Positions 16,701-23,087 of a stretch of 41,821 nt of DNA are shown in pieces. Origin of the DNA: Dehalococcoidales bacterium (lineage in GTDB: Bacteria; Chloroflexota; Dehalococcoidia; Dehalococcoidales; Fen-1064); contig JADHXC010000015.1 in the NCBI GenBank assembly GCA_016783135.1, forward strand, positions 1 to 41,821, in the 5' to 3' direction. The notes beneath the pieces were generated by a model. The model did no database searches, was not told where the DNA came from, and saw nothing but the letters and a program-made list of their open reading frames with translations. Position 1 is the stretch's first letter. Each line of letters begins with the position of its first letter. Both the position numbers and the translations under genes were made by a program.

Positions 16701-17893
16701 ATAGTGTGCTCAATGAGGCCATGACGTGGATAAAGGGTCACCAGAGCCAGGACGGCTCCTTTGACGTCGTCGGGTTTGTACACCACCAGGAGATGTTGGG
16801 CGGGATGTCCGGTAAGGATGCCCTGACGGCCTATGTTGCCATAGCCCTGATGGAAGCAGGGGACACCACTGGCGCTGCCAGGGCAGTCGACTACCTGGAA
16901 GGCAGGCTCAGCGGAATGGATGACGCCTACACTGTGGCGCTCACCGCCTACGCCCTGGAGCTTGCCGGTAGCGACAGGAGTGATGAAGTCTATCAGAAGC
17001 TGATGGACATGGCCCAGGAAGACGAGGATGGTCTGCACTGGGGTGCCGGAGAGGGGCCGGTGCCTGTGGAAGGCGAAGGTATCACCCGCCGCATGCCGGG
17101 AGACCAGAACCGAAGCACCGAGATTGAGACTACTGCCTATGCCACCCTGGCTCTCATCGAACGTGGCGATGTCTTCAATGCGTCACGCTCCTCCAGGTGG
17201 CTGGTATCGCGCAGAAACGCCTATGGCGGCTACGGCTCCACTCAGGACACGGTGGTCACGCTTCAGGCGCTCACCGAGTACTCCACCGGCACCAGGGCTG
17301 ATGTTGACCTGACGATAACCATCAATACCGAAGGAATCAGCAAGCAGCTCAGGCTGACCCAGGACAACTTCGATGTCCTCCAGGTGGTGGCGATACCGGT
17401 CGACCGTGAGGTCGAGATAGGTGTCACCGGCAAGGGTGAGGCCGTCGCACAGGTAGTACGCAGGTTCAACCTGCCCGAGGCGGAAAGGGGCGAGGAAATC
17501 CTGAGCATAGACGTTGACTACGATGTCACTGATGTCGAGGTGAACGACCTGGTGACAGTATCGGTGGAACTGGCCTTCAACCCACCGGTGCCCATGAAGG
17601 CAGGGATGATTGTTGCCGATATCTCTGTACCGACTGGTTTTACCCCGGTGGCGGAGACAATCGCGGCTGCTGTCGAAGCGGAGGCCAGTCTCAAGCGCTA
17701 TGATGTTGCCGGACGCAAGGTGATATTCTACATCGAGGATATGTTTACCGGCGACCGGATATCCTTCACCTTCCAGGTGAGGGCAATGTACCCCGTCAAG
17801 GCCAGGGGTGTTAGCTCCGAGGTGTATTCCTACTACAAACCGGAAATCCGTGGCGAGACGCTGGGCGAGGATGTCATCGTCACCGGAAACTAG
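13760..17893 (+). CDS. Alpha-2-macroglobulin family lipoprotein with thioester
   Basis: 1377 residues. The ATG at 13760 is preferred over the upstream in-frame ATG (13706): GGGGAGG sits just upstream and it puts a signal peptide first (MKRSGKIKVAAVVLLLALVG) with Cys26 in a weak lipobox (IMPAC), suggesting a membrane-anchored lipoprotein. Macroglobulin domains follow (TDKPIYKPGQ at 129-138 is the conserved motif), then a bait-like low-complexity stretch at about 590-670. The thioester PFGCGEQNM with Cys895 and helical repeats (SQDGSFD, AYGGYGSTQDTVV) of the thioester domain follow, and a C-terminal receptor-binding-like domain. Family role: trapping proteases via bait cleavage and covalent thioester capture. 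Layout is closer to CD109/A2M than to the very long enterobacterial form. No PBP1c gene is adjacent. Confidence 0.9.
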   Translation: MKRSGKIKVAAVVLLLALVGSIMPACRCAGPAESYMAMVPRVLHSGSTESVSLALFQGERLVSGNVQVSLLKDGKEIVRASKTIKGKGTIEIDIPDVAEGQYQVQVTGEGFEDKATVVVEKSLLVFLETDKPIYKPGQTMHMKVVTLNGELMAEVGQVVVEVFDAKGIKIFRKEVQTDDFGMVDIDLPISTEPNEGVWKINAITEKGKTQLDVRVEKYVLPKYEVKVELPRDWFLVNEPLTGKVSSEYSFGKPVKGELEIRASRYVGEWQEYATFAKDIDGEAEFELPPVRYVAGVPEAGGKGNVMLDITVRETATGYEEQTSRLLSVAESPLTMQLIPESMVFKPGLAFGFLVITETPGNEPVDKQVELGIRYLDGEYEEIKTEEKRVNTGKGKAMVTVTPPDEAVAMIIDARAEDAGTSVTLQASYSPSGNFIHVEQVSEGTPRIGEQIKFKVNSTRRAANFYYEVVSRDKVVFSDYTGSSTIAFDTTPMMTPSARLLVYQILPNSEVAADYIPFQVIPEYPHNVTAEFSKEEAAPGTEVDINLTTEGEARVGIAVVDRSVFILAENRLNLQQVFDELERLYMKPQVELHEVSIYPTITTRGAKDVFEDAGVVVLSNNNIPEGKEYESQGGKGIFLARDGLMEKGMAMVEEAEAAPVVAASATDDAGLAEVQRVRQFFPETWLWQNIVTDTEGRASLTVTVPDTITTWMLRAIAISREKGLGIGEDQLRAFQPFFLKIDLPYSAIRSEEFPVQVAIYNYLDEPQSVQVEIEEADWFDLLDEDVRTVEIAANEIGGASFVIRPTGLGINEVKVTARSQQAADAMIKTIIIEPEGVSREVVDNLTLSEGDSHVISTAIPFEAVTGSGRAYLTVTSSYLTQTIEGLEELIQMPFGCGEQNMITLAPDIFITRYLQESGQVKPEIMARAEKLMITGYQRQLTYRRNDGSFSAFGQSDDEGSLWLTAFVLKSFAQARDLMYIDDSVLNEAMTWIKGHQSQDGSFDVVGFVHHQEMLGGMSGKDALTAYVAIALMEAGDTTGAARAVDYLEGRLSGMDDAYTVALTAYALELAGSDRSDEVYQKLMDMAQEDEDGLHWGAGEGPVPVEGEGITRRMPGDQNRSTEIETTAYATLALIERGDVFNASRSSRWLVSRRNAYGGYGSTQDTVVTLQALTEYSTGTRADVDLTITINTEGISKQLRLTQDNFDVLQVVAIPVDREVEIGVTGKGEAVAQVVRRFNLPEAERGEEILSIDVDYDVTDVEVNDLVTVSVELAFNPPVPMKAGMIVADISVPTGFTPVAETIAAAVEAEASLKRYDVAGRKVIFYIEDMFTGDRISFTFQVRAMYPVKARGVSSEVYSYYKPEIRGETLGEDVIVTGN

Positions 17894-18010
17894 TTTCCGG
17901 CAGCTGTCGGGAACTGGTTCCCGTAAGATGCCGGGAGGCTCGATTCTCCCGGTAGGGGTGGCAGCGCCCCCGGAGCGGAGTGGGGTCGGGTGCTATAACT
18001 CGACCCCACT
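17883..18010. terminator. Cluster of four palindromes after the macroglobulin gene
   Basis: CCGGAAACTAGTTTCCGG (17883-17900, perfect and spanning the stop codon), CGGGAAC-tg-GTTCCCG (17908-17923), CCGGGAG-N8-CTCCCGG (17931-17952) and AGTGGGGTCG-N12-CGACCCCACT (17979-18010). No T-tract follows the last. They probably form serial stem-loops in the 3' end of the mRNA. Confidence 0.5.
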
Positions 18011-18109
18011 CTCTTATGCATTCAGTCTGGCAAGAGGTAGAGATTCTTCGCTCTCCCTTCGCTCAGAGCCCCGGCTCGGAATGAAGGTACAGGCACTATT
18101 CAGCTACGT

Positions 18110-18155
18110 TGTCATTGCGAGGAGCACAGCACCGAGCAATCTCGTGGCAGCACCC
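18110..18155. repeat. Half copy of the TGTCATTGCGAG repeat
   Basis: TGTCATTGCGAGGAGCACAG (18110-18129), then GAGCAATCTCGTGGCAGCA, matches the left half of 4731-4827; the right half is missing. It lies in the 485-bp gap between the macroglobulin and YchF-like genes. Apart from this repeat, the palindromes, a TGTACT/AGTACA hairpin at about 18265 and a promoter, nothing else is recognised in the gap. Confidence 0.5.
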
Positions 18156-18286
18156 CGCTGGCCATTGGACATAACGTTGGAAACGAATCACGCTCGGTTA
18201 GCCACGATTCGTTTCCCTTATTCTTCATTATCTGATTTATCGCCATTATTCTATCTGTCATTAATGTACTGGACGAGTACATGTAG

Positions 18287-18316
18287 TTGAAGTAAAGGCT
18301 TATATGAGAGTAGAAT
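18287..18316 (+). promoter_or_regulatory. Candidate promoter of the YchF-like gene
   Basis: TTGAAG (18287-18292), 18-nt spacer, TAGAAT (18311-18316), 62 nt ahead of the start codon. Confidence 0.35.
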
Positions 18317-18378
18317 AGCCCCAAAGCCACCACAGGTTCCGGAAGTAATCAGGCAGACGGGATGGTGCTGCCCGCACG

Positions 18379-19482
18379 ATGAATATCGAGTTTGGCATAA
18401 TAGGACTGCCACAGAGTGGCCGGACGACAATCTTCAACGCACTGACCGGCGGCTCGGTGGACACGGCAAAGCACACCCGGGAAGGTGCGGCGCACATCGG
18501 CGTCACCAGGGTATCCGACCCACGCCTGGAAGTGCTGACCGATATCCTTCACCCCGAAAAGACGGTGCCCGTCTCAGTATCATATGTCGATATTGGTGCC
18601 TCGGTGAAGGGGCTCGCGGAAGACAAAGGTATCGGGGGCCAGCTACTGAGCCAACTCAGCAGGGTCGATGCCCTGATAAACGTCGTCCGGGTCTTCGATG
18701 ATGAACGCATTCCCCACAGCGAGGGTAGCCTGGATGTGGACCGGGATATTACGACCATGAGTCTGGAGCTTGTCTTCTCTGACCTGGCCATTATCGAAAG
18801 GAGATTGGGTAGGATAGAGGTCTCCATGAAAGCGGCCAAACAGGCAGAGCGGCAGACCTACCTGCACGAGCAGGAACTTCTGGGAAAGATAAAGGCTTCG
18901 CTGGAAAAAGACATCCCTGTCCGAGAGCAGGACCTGACCCCTGAAGAGACCAGGATGATAAGTAACTTCCAGTTTCTGACCGGCAAACCATTACTGGTTG
19001 TGGCCAACATCGGTGAAGAACAGTTGTCTGATGTGGTATCACTGGAAGACAGACTGAATTCGGTGCATGCGCGACCGCAATGTTGCGTGATTGCTCTCTG
19101 CGGCAAACTGGAGATGGAACTGACGCAACTCGACGATGAGACCAGGGAGACCTGGCGTGCTGAGTTCGACCTTACCGAGTCGGGACTTGACCGCGTCGTT
19201 CGGCTGTCCTATGAGCTCCTCGGACTGGTCTCCTTTTTCAGTATCGCCTCGAATGAAGTAAGGGCATGGCCGGTGCGGGCCGGTACCGAGGCACCGGTCG
19301 CTGCTGGCAAGATACATACCGACATGGAGAGAGGCTTCATACGGGCCGAGGTTATCAGCTACGACGACCTTGTCAGGTGTGGCGCAATAGCCGAAGCCCG
19401 CAGGAAGGGCCTGCTGCGGATGGAAGGCAAGTCCTACCGGGTCCAGGATGGCGACGTGATAACCTTTCTGTTCAATGTGTAA
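18379..19482 (+). CDS. YchF/OLA1-like P-loop NTPase with TGS-type C-terminus
   Basis: 367 residues, the usual YchF length. N-terminal P-loop GLPQSGRTT (9-17) and FNALTG are where YchF has GLPNVGKST; the invariant Walker A lysine is Arg15. VSYVDIGASVKGLAEDKGIGGQLLSQLSRVDALINVVRVF is the switch/Walker B region of the family. A helical coiled-coil domain follows (about 130-200). The NKxD-like position reads VANIGEE. The C-terminal RAWPVRAGTEAPVAAGKIHTDMERGFIRAEVISYDDL is the TGS/DUF933 domain. YchF proteins bind ribosomes and ATP. The Lys-to-Arg change may weaken hydrolysis, so this is probably a divergent paralogue. Confidence 0.85.
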   Translation: MNIEFGIIGLPQSGRTTIFNALTGGSVDTAKHTREGAAHIGVTRVSDPRLEVLTDILHPEKTVPVSVSYVDIGASVKGLAEDKGIGGQLLSQLSRVDALINVVRVFDDERIPHSEGSLDVDRDITTMSLELVFSDLAIIERRLGRIEVSMKAAKQAERQTYLHEQELLGKIKASLEKDIPVREQDLTPEETRMISNFQFLTGKPLLVVANIGEEQLSDVVSLEDRLNSVHARPQCCVIALCGKLEMELTQLDDETRETWRAEFDLTESGLDRVVRLSYELLGLVSFFSIASNEVRAWPVRAGTEAPVAAGKIHTDMERGFIRAEVISYDDLVRCGAIAEARRKGLLRMEGKSYRVQDGDVITFLFNV

Positions 19483-19534
19483 TGTGTCAGATGCGGTTTT
19501 GAATATAGGTCTTATGAGAGTGCGGGCGTGAGTT

Positions 19535-19685
19535 CTAGTGTACTATCTTACAAATGCCTTTACAGCCTTTATCATTCTAGACTCGATCCGGAATACATAT
19601 TTGCCCCCTGGATTCCATCCTGCGCTGGAATGACATCAACATCCATCATACGTCAAGATATATACGAGACGAGACACTACACTAG
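19535..19685. repeat. MITE-B copy 1 (151 bp)
   Basis: Ends CTAGTGTACTATCTTACAAA and CGAGACACTACACTAG are imperfect terminal inverted repeats with CTAG termini. The interior (CCTTTACAG..., GACTCGATC...TGCC) matches the copy at 28350-28504. Non-coding. Its right-hand CTAG (19682-19685) is also the left-hand CTAG of the next MITE-A copy. Confidence 0.65.
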
Positions 19686-19865
19686 CAAGGTGATGGAAAA
19701 GGGGAGTCCAGAGGGGGTGCCCCTTCTGAGAGGCGCCCCCTCTTCTGAGAGGCGCCCCCTTCCGGCAGGGGTCTGGGGGTGTCCCCCAGAAGCAAATTTT
19801 ACCCCCTTCCTGGCCAGGAAGGGGGTCAGGGGGATGGTCGAGATGGTTTTTCAGCAGTCTGCTAG
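19682..19865. repeat. MITE-A copy 3 (184 bp)
   Basis: Begins CTAGCAAGGTGATGGAAAAG and ends GTTTTTCAGCAGTCTGCTAG. It contains an exact 19-bp tandem duplication (19723-19741 and 19742-19760, unit CTTCTGAGAGGCGCCCCCT) and a 26-bp perfect palindrome at 19801-19826 centred on TGGCCA. It supplies the probable start codon of the downstream small membrane protein. Confidence 0.75.
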
Positions 19866-20139
19866 AAAGAAAGTCATCGTGTGGCTGGTGGCCATCTTCG
19901 TTGCCGCCGGAGCAGTGATAGTGCATATGATTGCCTGGCACAACAATGGCATGCACCTTGAGATGTTCCAGTGGCCGGAGACGGGCAAGGGCTACCTGAC
20001 GGCTCTTTATAACCTGGTAGTGATGCTGGTACTGGGGGTATTGCTGGGTGTTCTACTGGACCGGATAGGTAACCTGGTAGGGCGTGGTGAAGGTGAGAAG
20101 AATGCGCCAGGTGAAGAAGAGACGGATGGCCAGAACTGA
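19834..20139 (+). CDS. Small two-TM membrane protein, start within a MITE
   Basis: About 101 residues. Two hydrophobic helices (VIVWLVAIFVAAGAVIVHMI at about 14-33 and LYNLVVMLVLGVLLGVLLD at about 58-76), a short loop between them, and a charged C-terminal tail (GEGEKNAPGEEETDG). No recognised family. The frame is open further upstream through MITE-A to about 19528, but that part is repeat sequence. ATGs at 19834 and 19843 lie inside the MITE; an in-frame GTG at about 19879 would be the first start outside it. The protein is plausible; the exact start is uncertain. Confidence 0.55.
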   Translation: MVEMVFQQSARKKVIVWLVAIFVAAGAVIVHMIAWHNNGMHLEMFQWPETGKGYLTALYNLVVMLVLGVLLGVLLDRIGNLVGRGEGEKNAPGEEETDGQN

Positions 20140-20280
20140 CGGCATTAAGCGGTGCGTAATCCGCTTGGAGGAATGTCTCCCTGGCTTCTGCACGTGTCCG
20201 ATTGTATTGCTGTGACTGGTGGTTTATGGTTGGGGGCTACTGGTAGATTGCCGGTTTCAAAGTAGAGAATAGCGGTTTAT

Positions 20281-21354
20281 ATGATTACATTTCCGATGTT
20301 GCCGGGCATAGAGATAAATCTGTACCTGCTTGTTTTCACAGGTCTTGGGGCGGGTATAGTCAGCGGGTTCGCCGGTGTTGGCGGTGGGTTCTTCATGACT
20401 CCAGCGCTGATAGTACTCGGTTTTCCGGCGAATATTGCTGTTGGCACCAGCCTTGCCTGGGTTGTTGGTAACTGTGTTGTTGGCGCCTTCCGGCATGGAA
20501 AGCAGGGTAATATTGACATCAAGCTGGGACTGGTGATGATTTCCGCTGCCATGGCCGGGATGGAAATCGGCGTACGTATTCTCAATTGGATAACGCGTAT
20601 GGGTCTCGCCGATGAAGGTGTGCTTTCAATTGCAATTGTCGTACTGCTGATTGTTGGTACTTATACTCTGATGGAATCCGTCAGAAGAAAGAGACAGCTT
20701 GATGTGATGCTGAAACAGGGGGAGGTGGCGCCACCTATGGGTGCACCACCCCTGGCGCAGCGGCTTCAACGGATTAAGCTCCCTCCTATGGTACACTTCT
20801 CTGGAGCAAGGATTACTATATCCATCTGGATTGTGGTCGCCATCGGTTTGCTTACCGGTATGCTGGCCGGTGTCATGGGTGTTGGCGGCGGTTTTATCAT
20901 GGTGCCGTCGCTTGTGTACCTGGTGGGAGTTCCATCCTTTGTAGCTGTGGGTACGGACCTTTTCCAGATTATTTTCTCCGCTGCTTATGGGGTCGTCCGA
21001 CACAGTATGAGTGGCAATGTCGTCATCTTCGCTTCCTTTGTCATGCTGATCGCCTCCAGTATTGGCGTACAGTTCGGGGTGCTGACCACACGCTACGTAC
21101 GGGCGGTCTCCGTGAGGTATATTCTGGGCATCTGCATCATGCTTTCGGCAGGGGGGAGCGCTCTCAAACTGTACGGAGTTCTGCTGGGAGAGAGGGCTGC
21201 GTGGGCCGGGACTGGTTCACTGATTGTCACCTTTGGCGGTCTGGGGCTGGGGGTGGTAATGATAATAGCGCTGCTCGTGATAGCTGTTCGGCATCGTAAT
21301 GGGAGGAACATCCCCTCATGGGCGCGGTCACTGATGTCGGATACGGATAACTGA
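20281..21354 (+). CDS. TauE/SafE-family sulfite/organosulfonate exporter-like membrane protein
   Basis: 357 residues with two homologous halves, each opening with the family signature: GAGIVSGFAGVGGGFFMTPAL (about 24-44) and GMLAGVMGVGGGFIMVPSL. About eight to nine TM helices, with a longer cytoplasmic linker between halves (about 122-173, RRKRQLDVMLKQGEVAPP). TauE/SafE proteins move small sulfur-containing or other organic anions across the membrane; the substrate here is unknown. The ATG at 20281 has no strong ribosome site. Monocistronic, last gene before the tRNA. Confidence 0.88.
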   Translation: MITFPMLPGIEINLYLLVFTGLGAGIVSGFAGVGGGFFMTPALIVLGFPANIAVGTSLAWVVGNCVVGAFRHGKQGNIDIKLGLVMISAAMAGMEIGVRILNWITRMGLADEGVLSIAIVVLLIVGTYTLMESVRRKRQLDVMLKQGEVAPPMGAPPLAQRLQRIKLPPMVHFSGARITISIWIVVAIGLLTGMLAGVMGVGGGFIMVPSLVYLVGVPSFVAVGTDLFQIIFSAAYGVVRHSMSGNVVIFASFVMLIASSIGVQFGVLTTRYVRAVSVRYILGICIMLSAGGSALKLYGVLLGERAAWAGTGSLIVTFGGLGLGVVMIIALLVIAVRHRNGRNIPSWARSLMSDTDN

Positions 21355-21436
21355 GACTGTACCGGCAATCAACAGCATTACCAGTTTGGCGACCAGATTG
21401 CGCTCGATACCGTCAAATTGATATAATGCCCAGAGT

Positions 21437-21512
21437 GGGGCTGTAGCTCAGTTGGGAGAGCGCCTCCCTTGCACGGAGGAGGCCAGGGGTTCGAGTCCCC
21501 TCAGCTCCACCA
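21437..21512 (+). tRNA. tRNA-Ala (anticodon TGC)
   Basis: A 76-nt cloverleaf with encoded CCA. Acceptor GGGGCTG pairs with CAGCTCC (one G-U), D arm AGCTCAGTTGGGAGAGC, anticodon stem CCTCC-CTTGCAC-GGAGG with TGC, T arm AGGGGTTCGAGTCCCCT, discriminator A. The antisense strand gives the familiar spurious peptide GAEGTRTPGLLRAREALSQL, which is not a gene. The accessory region begins just downstream. Confidence 0.97.
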
Positions 21513-21840
21513 AAGGGGACGATACCTAGAACTTGTCGCCGTTTGCCGCGCCATTCGATATGGCCAGCCAGAGTCTTCTCAGCTACCTTCAGTTGGCCAC
21601 CGGCCAAGGGCAGAGTAGAAGTGCACTGAGCCCGTGCTGTTCGAATCCAATCCGCTAGAGCAAGCTGTACAATAGACAGGACCTTCACTCCGGCCTCTAT
21701 CCTCAGTGGCTAGTCGCAACGAGAATCACATTAACGCACCGCTAGCTCGTCGTCTCCGCCGCTAGCCCGCGCTGGGTCCCTCCAGCAAGTGCACCCGACA
21801 ATCCAGTGGATCGTATGACGATGTTGCTCCACAGCTTCAT
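21513..21840. other. Non-coding junction downstream of tRNA-Ala
   Basis: About 330 bp with no convincing gene. On the minus strand, 21540-21688 reads with a protein-like composition (LPLAGGQLKVAEKTLAGHIE WRGKRRQV) ending against the tRNA. This could be the tail of an old integrase/recombinase, but I recognise no motif. No second copy of the tRNA 3' end was noticed further right. Confidence 0.3.
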
Positions 21841-21917
21841 ACACTATCGTACCATCGCGAACTCCGCCCACAGCATCTTGTACGAGAGTTGACAGATAGT
21901 GTAGGAAAACGTATTAT
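21841..21917 (+). promoter_or_regulatory. Strong promoter with inverted operator half-sites for the XRE regulator
   Basis: A consensus TTGACA (21889-21894), exact 17-nt spacer and TATTAT (21912-21917). The -10 ends only 6 nt before the ATG at 21924, so transcription should begin at or next to the start codon and the mRNA would be leaderless. ACACTATC (21841-21848) and its complement GATAGTGT (21895-21902, inside the spacer) are likely operator half-sites for the XRE protein itself. Confidence 0.65.
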
Positions 21918-21923
21918 CTATGC

Positions 21924-22106
21924 ATGGCTACATTGAGAGAACTGAGGGAAAAGCACTTCCTGAGTCTGGGTGAACTCGCAAAGAAGGCCAGCTTGCCGAG
22001 GAGTACAGTATACGACCTTGAGAAGGGCAAGCACAAGCCTATCCGCCGAACCATCCGGAAGTTGGCGGCAGCACTGGAAGTGGAGCCCGGGGAGATTGAG
22101 TTTTGA
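21924..22106 (+). CDS. Small XRE-family HTH regulator (controller-protein-like)
   Basis: 60 residues, just one helix-turn-helix domain: LGELAKKASLPRSTVYDLEKGKHKPIRRT (about 15-43) is the XRE HTH, and it ends KLAAALEVEPGEIEF. The size fits the C (controller) proteins of restriction-modification systems, which delay restriction until methylation is established. It has no Shine-Dalgarno, consistent with leaderless translation. It heads the block running to the glycosylase gene. A near-identical C-terminal peptide appears as a remnant at 33415-33480. Confidence 0.85.
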   Translation: MATLRELREKHFLSLGELAKKASLPRSTVYDLEKGKHKPIRRTIRKLAAALEVEPGEIEF

Positions 22107-22180
22107 AGGAGTTTGCAGCACCTTACCTTGGACCCGCACCTAAGTGACGGTCACGGTGATATGCTGCTTGGGAGAGCGAC

Positions 22181-23020
22181 GTGGCACAGCAATCCCGCAT
22201 TCAAGAACTGGCGCAGGCCACGCATTTCATGCGATGGGTAACAGGAAGTGATCTATCTCCGGTCGATGAGCCGGACAGGACACAGTCGTCACGTCCGGGC
22301 GGGCATCCGGACTTTGTGTTCAGCGCTCCCCCACGCGGACAATACGTGATTGAAGTAACCCGGTTGTTGACACCGGAATTGAGAACCTTGGAGGGACAGC
22401 TGCAGAAGAACGTCGCCTCGGGGTTTCAGGGAGATGTGAAGGGTACTTGGGCTTTAGAGGTGCCACCGGAAGTGCTCGGCCAGCTGGACTTGCGGGGGCA
22501 GGCTGCACAGCAAGTAGTGACGGAAATCACCGGGATCCTAACGGCTGGTGGCCGGTCGCCGGGTCGCCACGTTCTAGACAACGGCTTCGTGCTCTGGCAG
22601 GCCAGGGAAGACGGGGCTAAGATTGTTCCCCTGGTCACCATGAGAGGATTGCCAGCAGAGGCAGACGGCAGGAGTAAGCAGGGCCGGGCACTTCGGAACG
22701 AGCTAGGCAGGATCCTACGCGAAGCACACTGCAAGTTTCAGGGATACGCTGAGCACCGCATTCTGCTTGTGGACGTCTCGCAGAGTGGCCTAGACGTCGA
22801 TTTCCACGCCGGGTTCTCAAAGTCGGGCCCGGGAATCTTGCGGAAGTGGTGTTCAGCACTGCTTACAAGACGGACGAACATCGACCACGTGTGCCTGGAG
22901 CCGGGAATCCGAGTATTTAGGGGCATCACGAACTTGTTGGCAACAGGCCACAAGTACGTCGACACCCCGGGGGGCTACTACCGTGAAGTCTGGACCAGGA
23001 CCGATCTTACGAAGTTGTAG
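22181..23020 (+). CDS. Predicted PD-(D/E)XK-like nuclease, candidate restriction endonuclease
   Basis: 279 residues, no family recognised with confidence. HPDFVFS (P43-D44) followed by YVIEVTRLL (E58-V59-T60) has the layout of a PD-(D/E)XK core, with Thr replacing the final Lys, a variant seen in some uncharacterised nuclease-like families. The rest is soluble alpha/beta with no TM. It lies between a C-protein-like regulator and a cytosine methyltransferase, the usual place of a restriction enzyme. GTG start at 22181 with GGGAG about 7 nt upstream. Restriction activity is inferred from position plus the weak motif. Confidence 0.55.
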   Translation: MAQQSRIQELAQATHFMRWVTGSDLSPVDEPDRTQSSRPGGHPDFVFSAPPRGQYVIEVTRLLTPELRTLEGQLQKNVASGFQGDVKGTWALEVPPEVLGQLDLRGQAAQQVVTEITGILTAGGRSPGRHVLDNGFVLWQAREDGAKIVPLVTMRGLPAEADGRSKQGRALRNELGRILREAHCKFQGYAEHRILLVDVSQSGLDVDFHAGFSKSGPGILRKWCSALLTRRTNIDHVCLEPGIRVFRGITNLLATGHKYVDTPGGYYREVWTRTDLTKL

Positions 23021-23087
23021 TGAAAGCAACGACGGGGCAGGGACAGAAAAGTAGGCTTCCTCAACTGCCCGGTATGAAGGAAGAGGA

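Noticed and set aside
16310-17038. 242-codon minus-strand frame inside the macroglobulin gene
   Set aside because: Antisense shadow in a GC-rich coding region; the sense frame has the thioester domain here.
19723-19760. Tandem 19-bp repeat as a possible CRISPR seed
   Set aside because: Two directly abutting identical units with no spacer; it is an internal duplication of a MITE.
21413-21688. 91-codon minus-strand frame covering the tRNA-Ala
   Set aside because: Its C-terminal part (GAEGTRTPGLLRAREALSQL) is the well-known false peptide read antisense through a tRNA. The N-terminal part has protein-like composition but no recognisable motif, so it is mentioned only in the junction entry.
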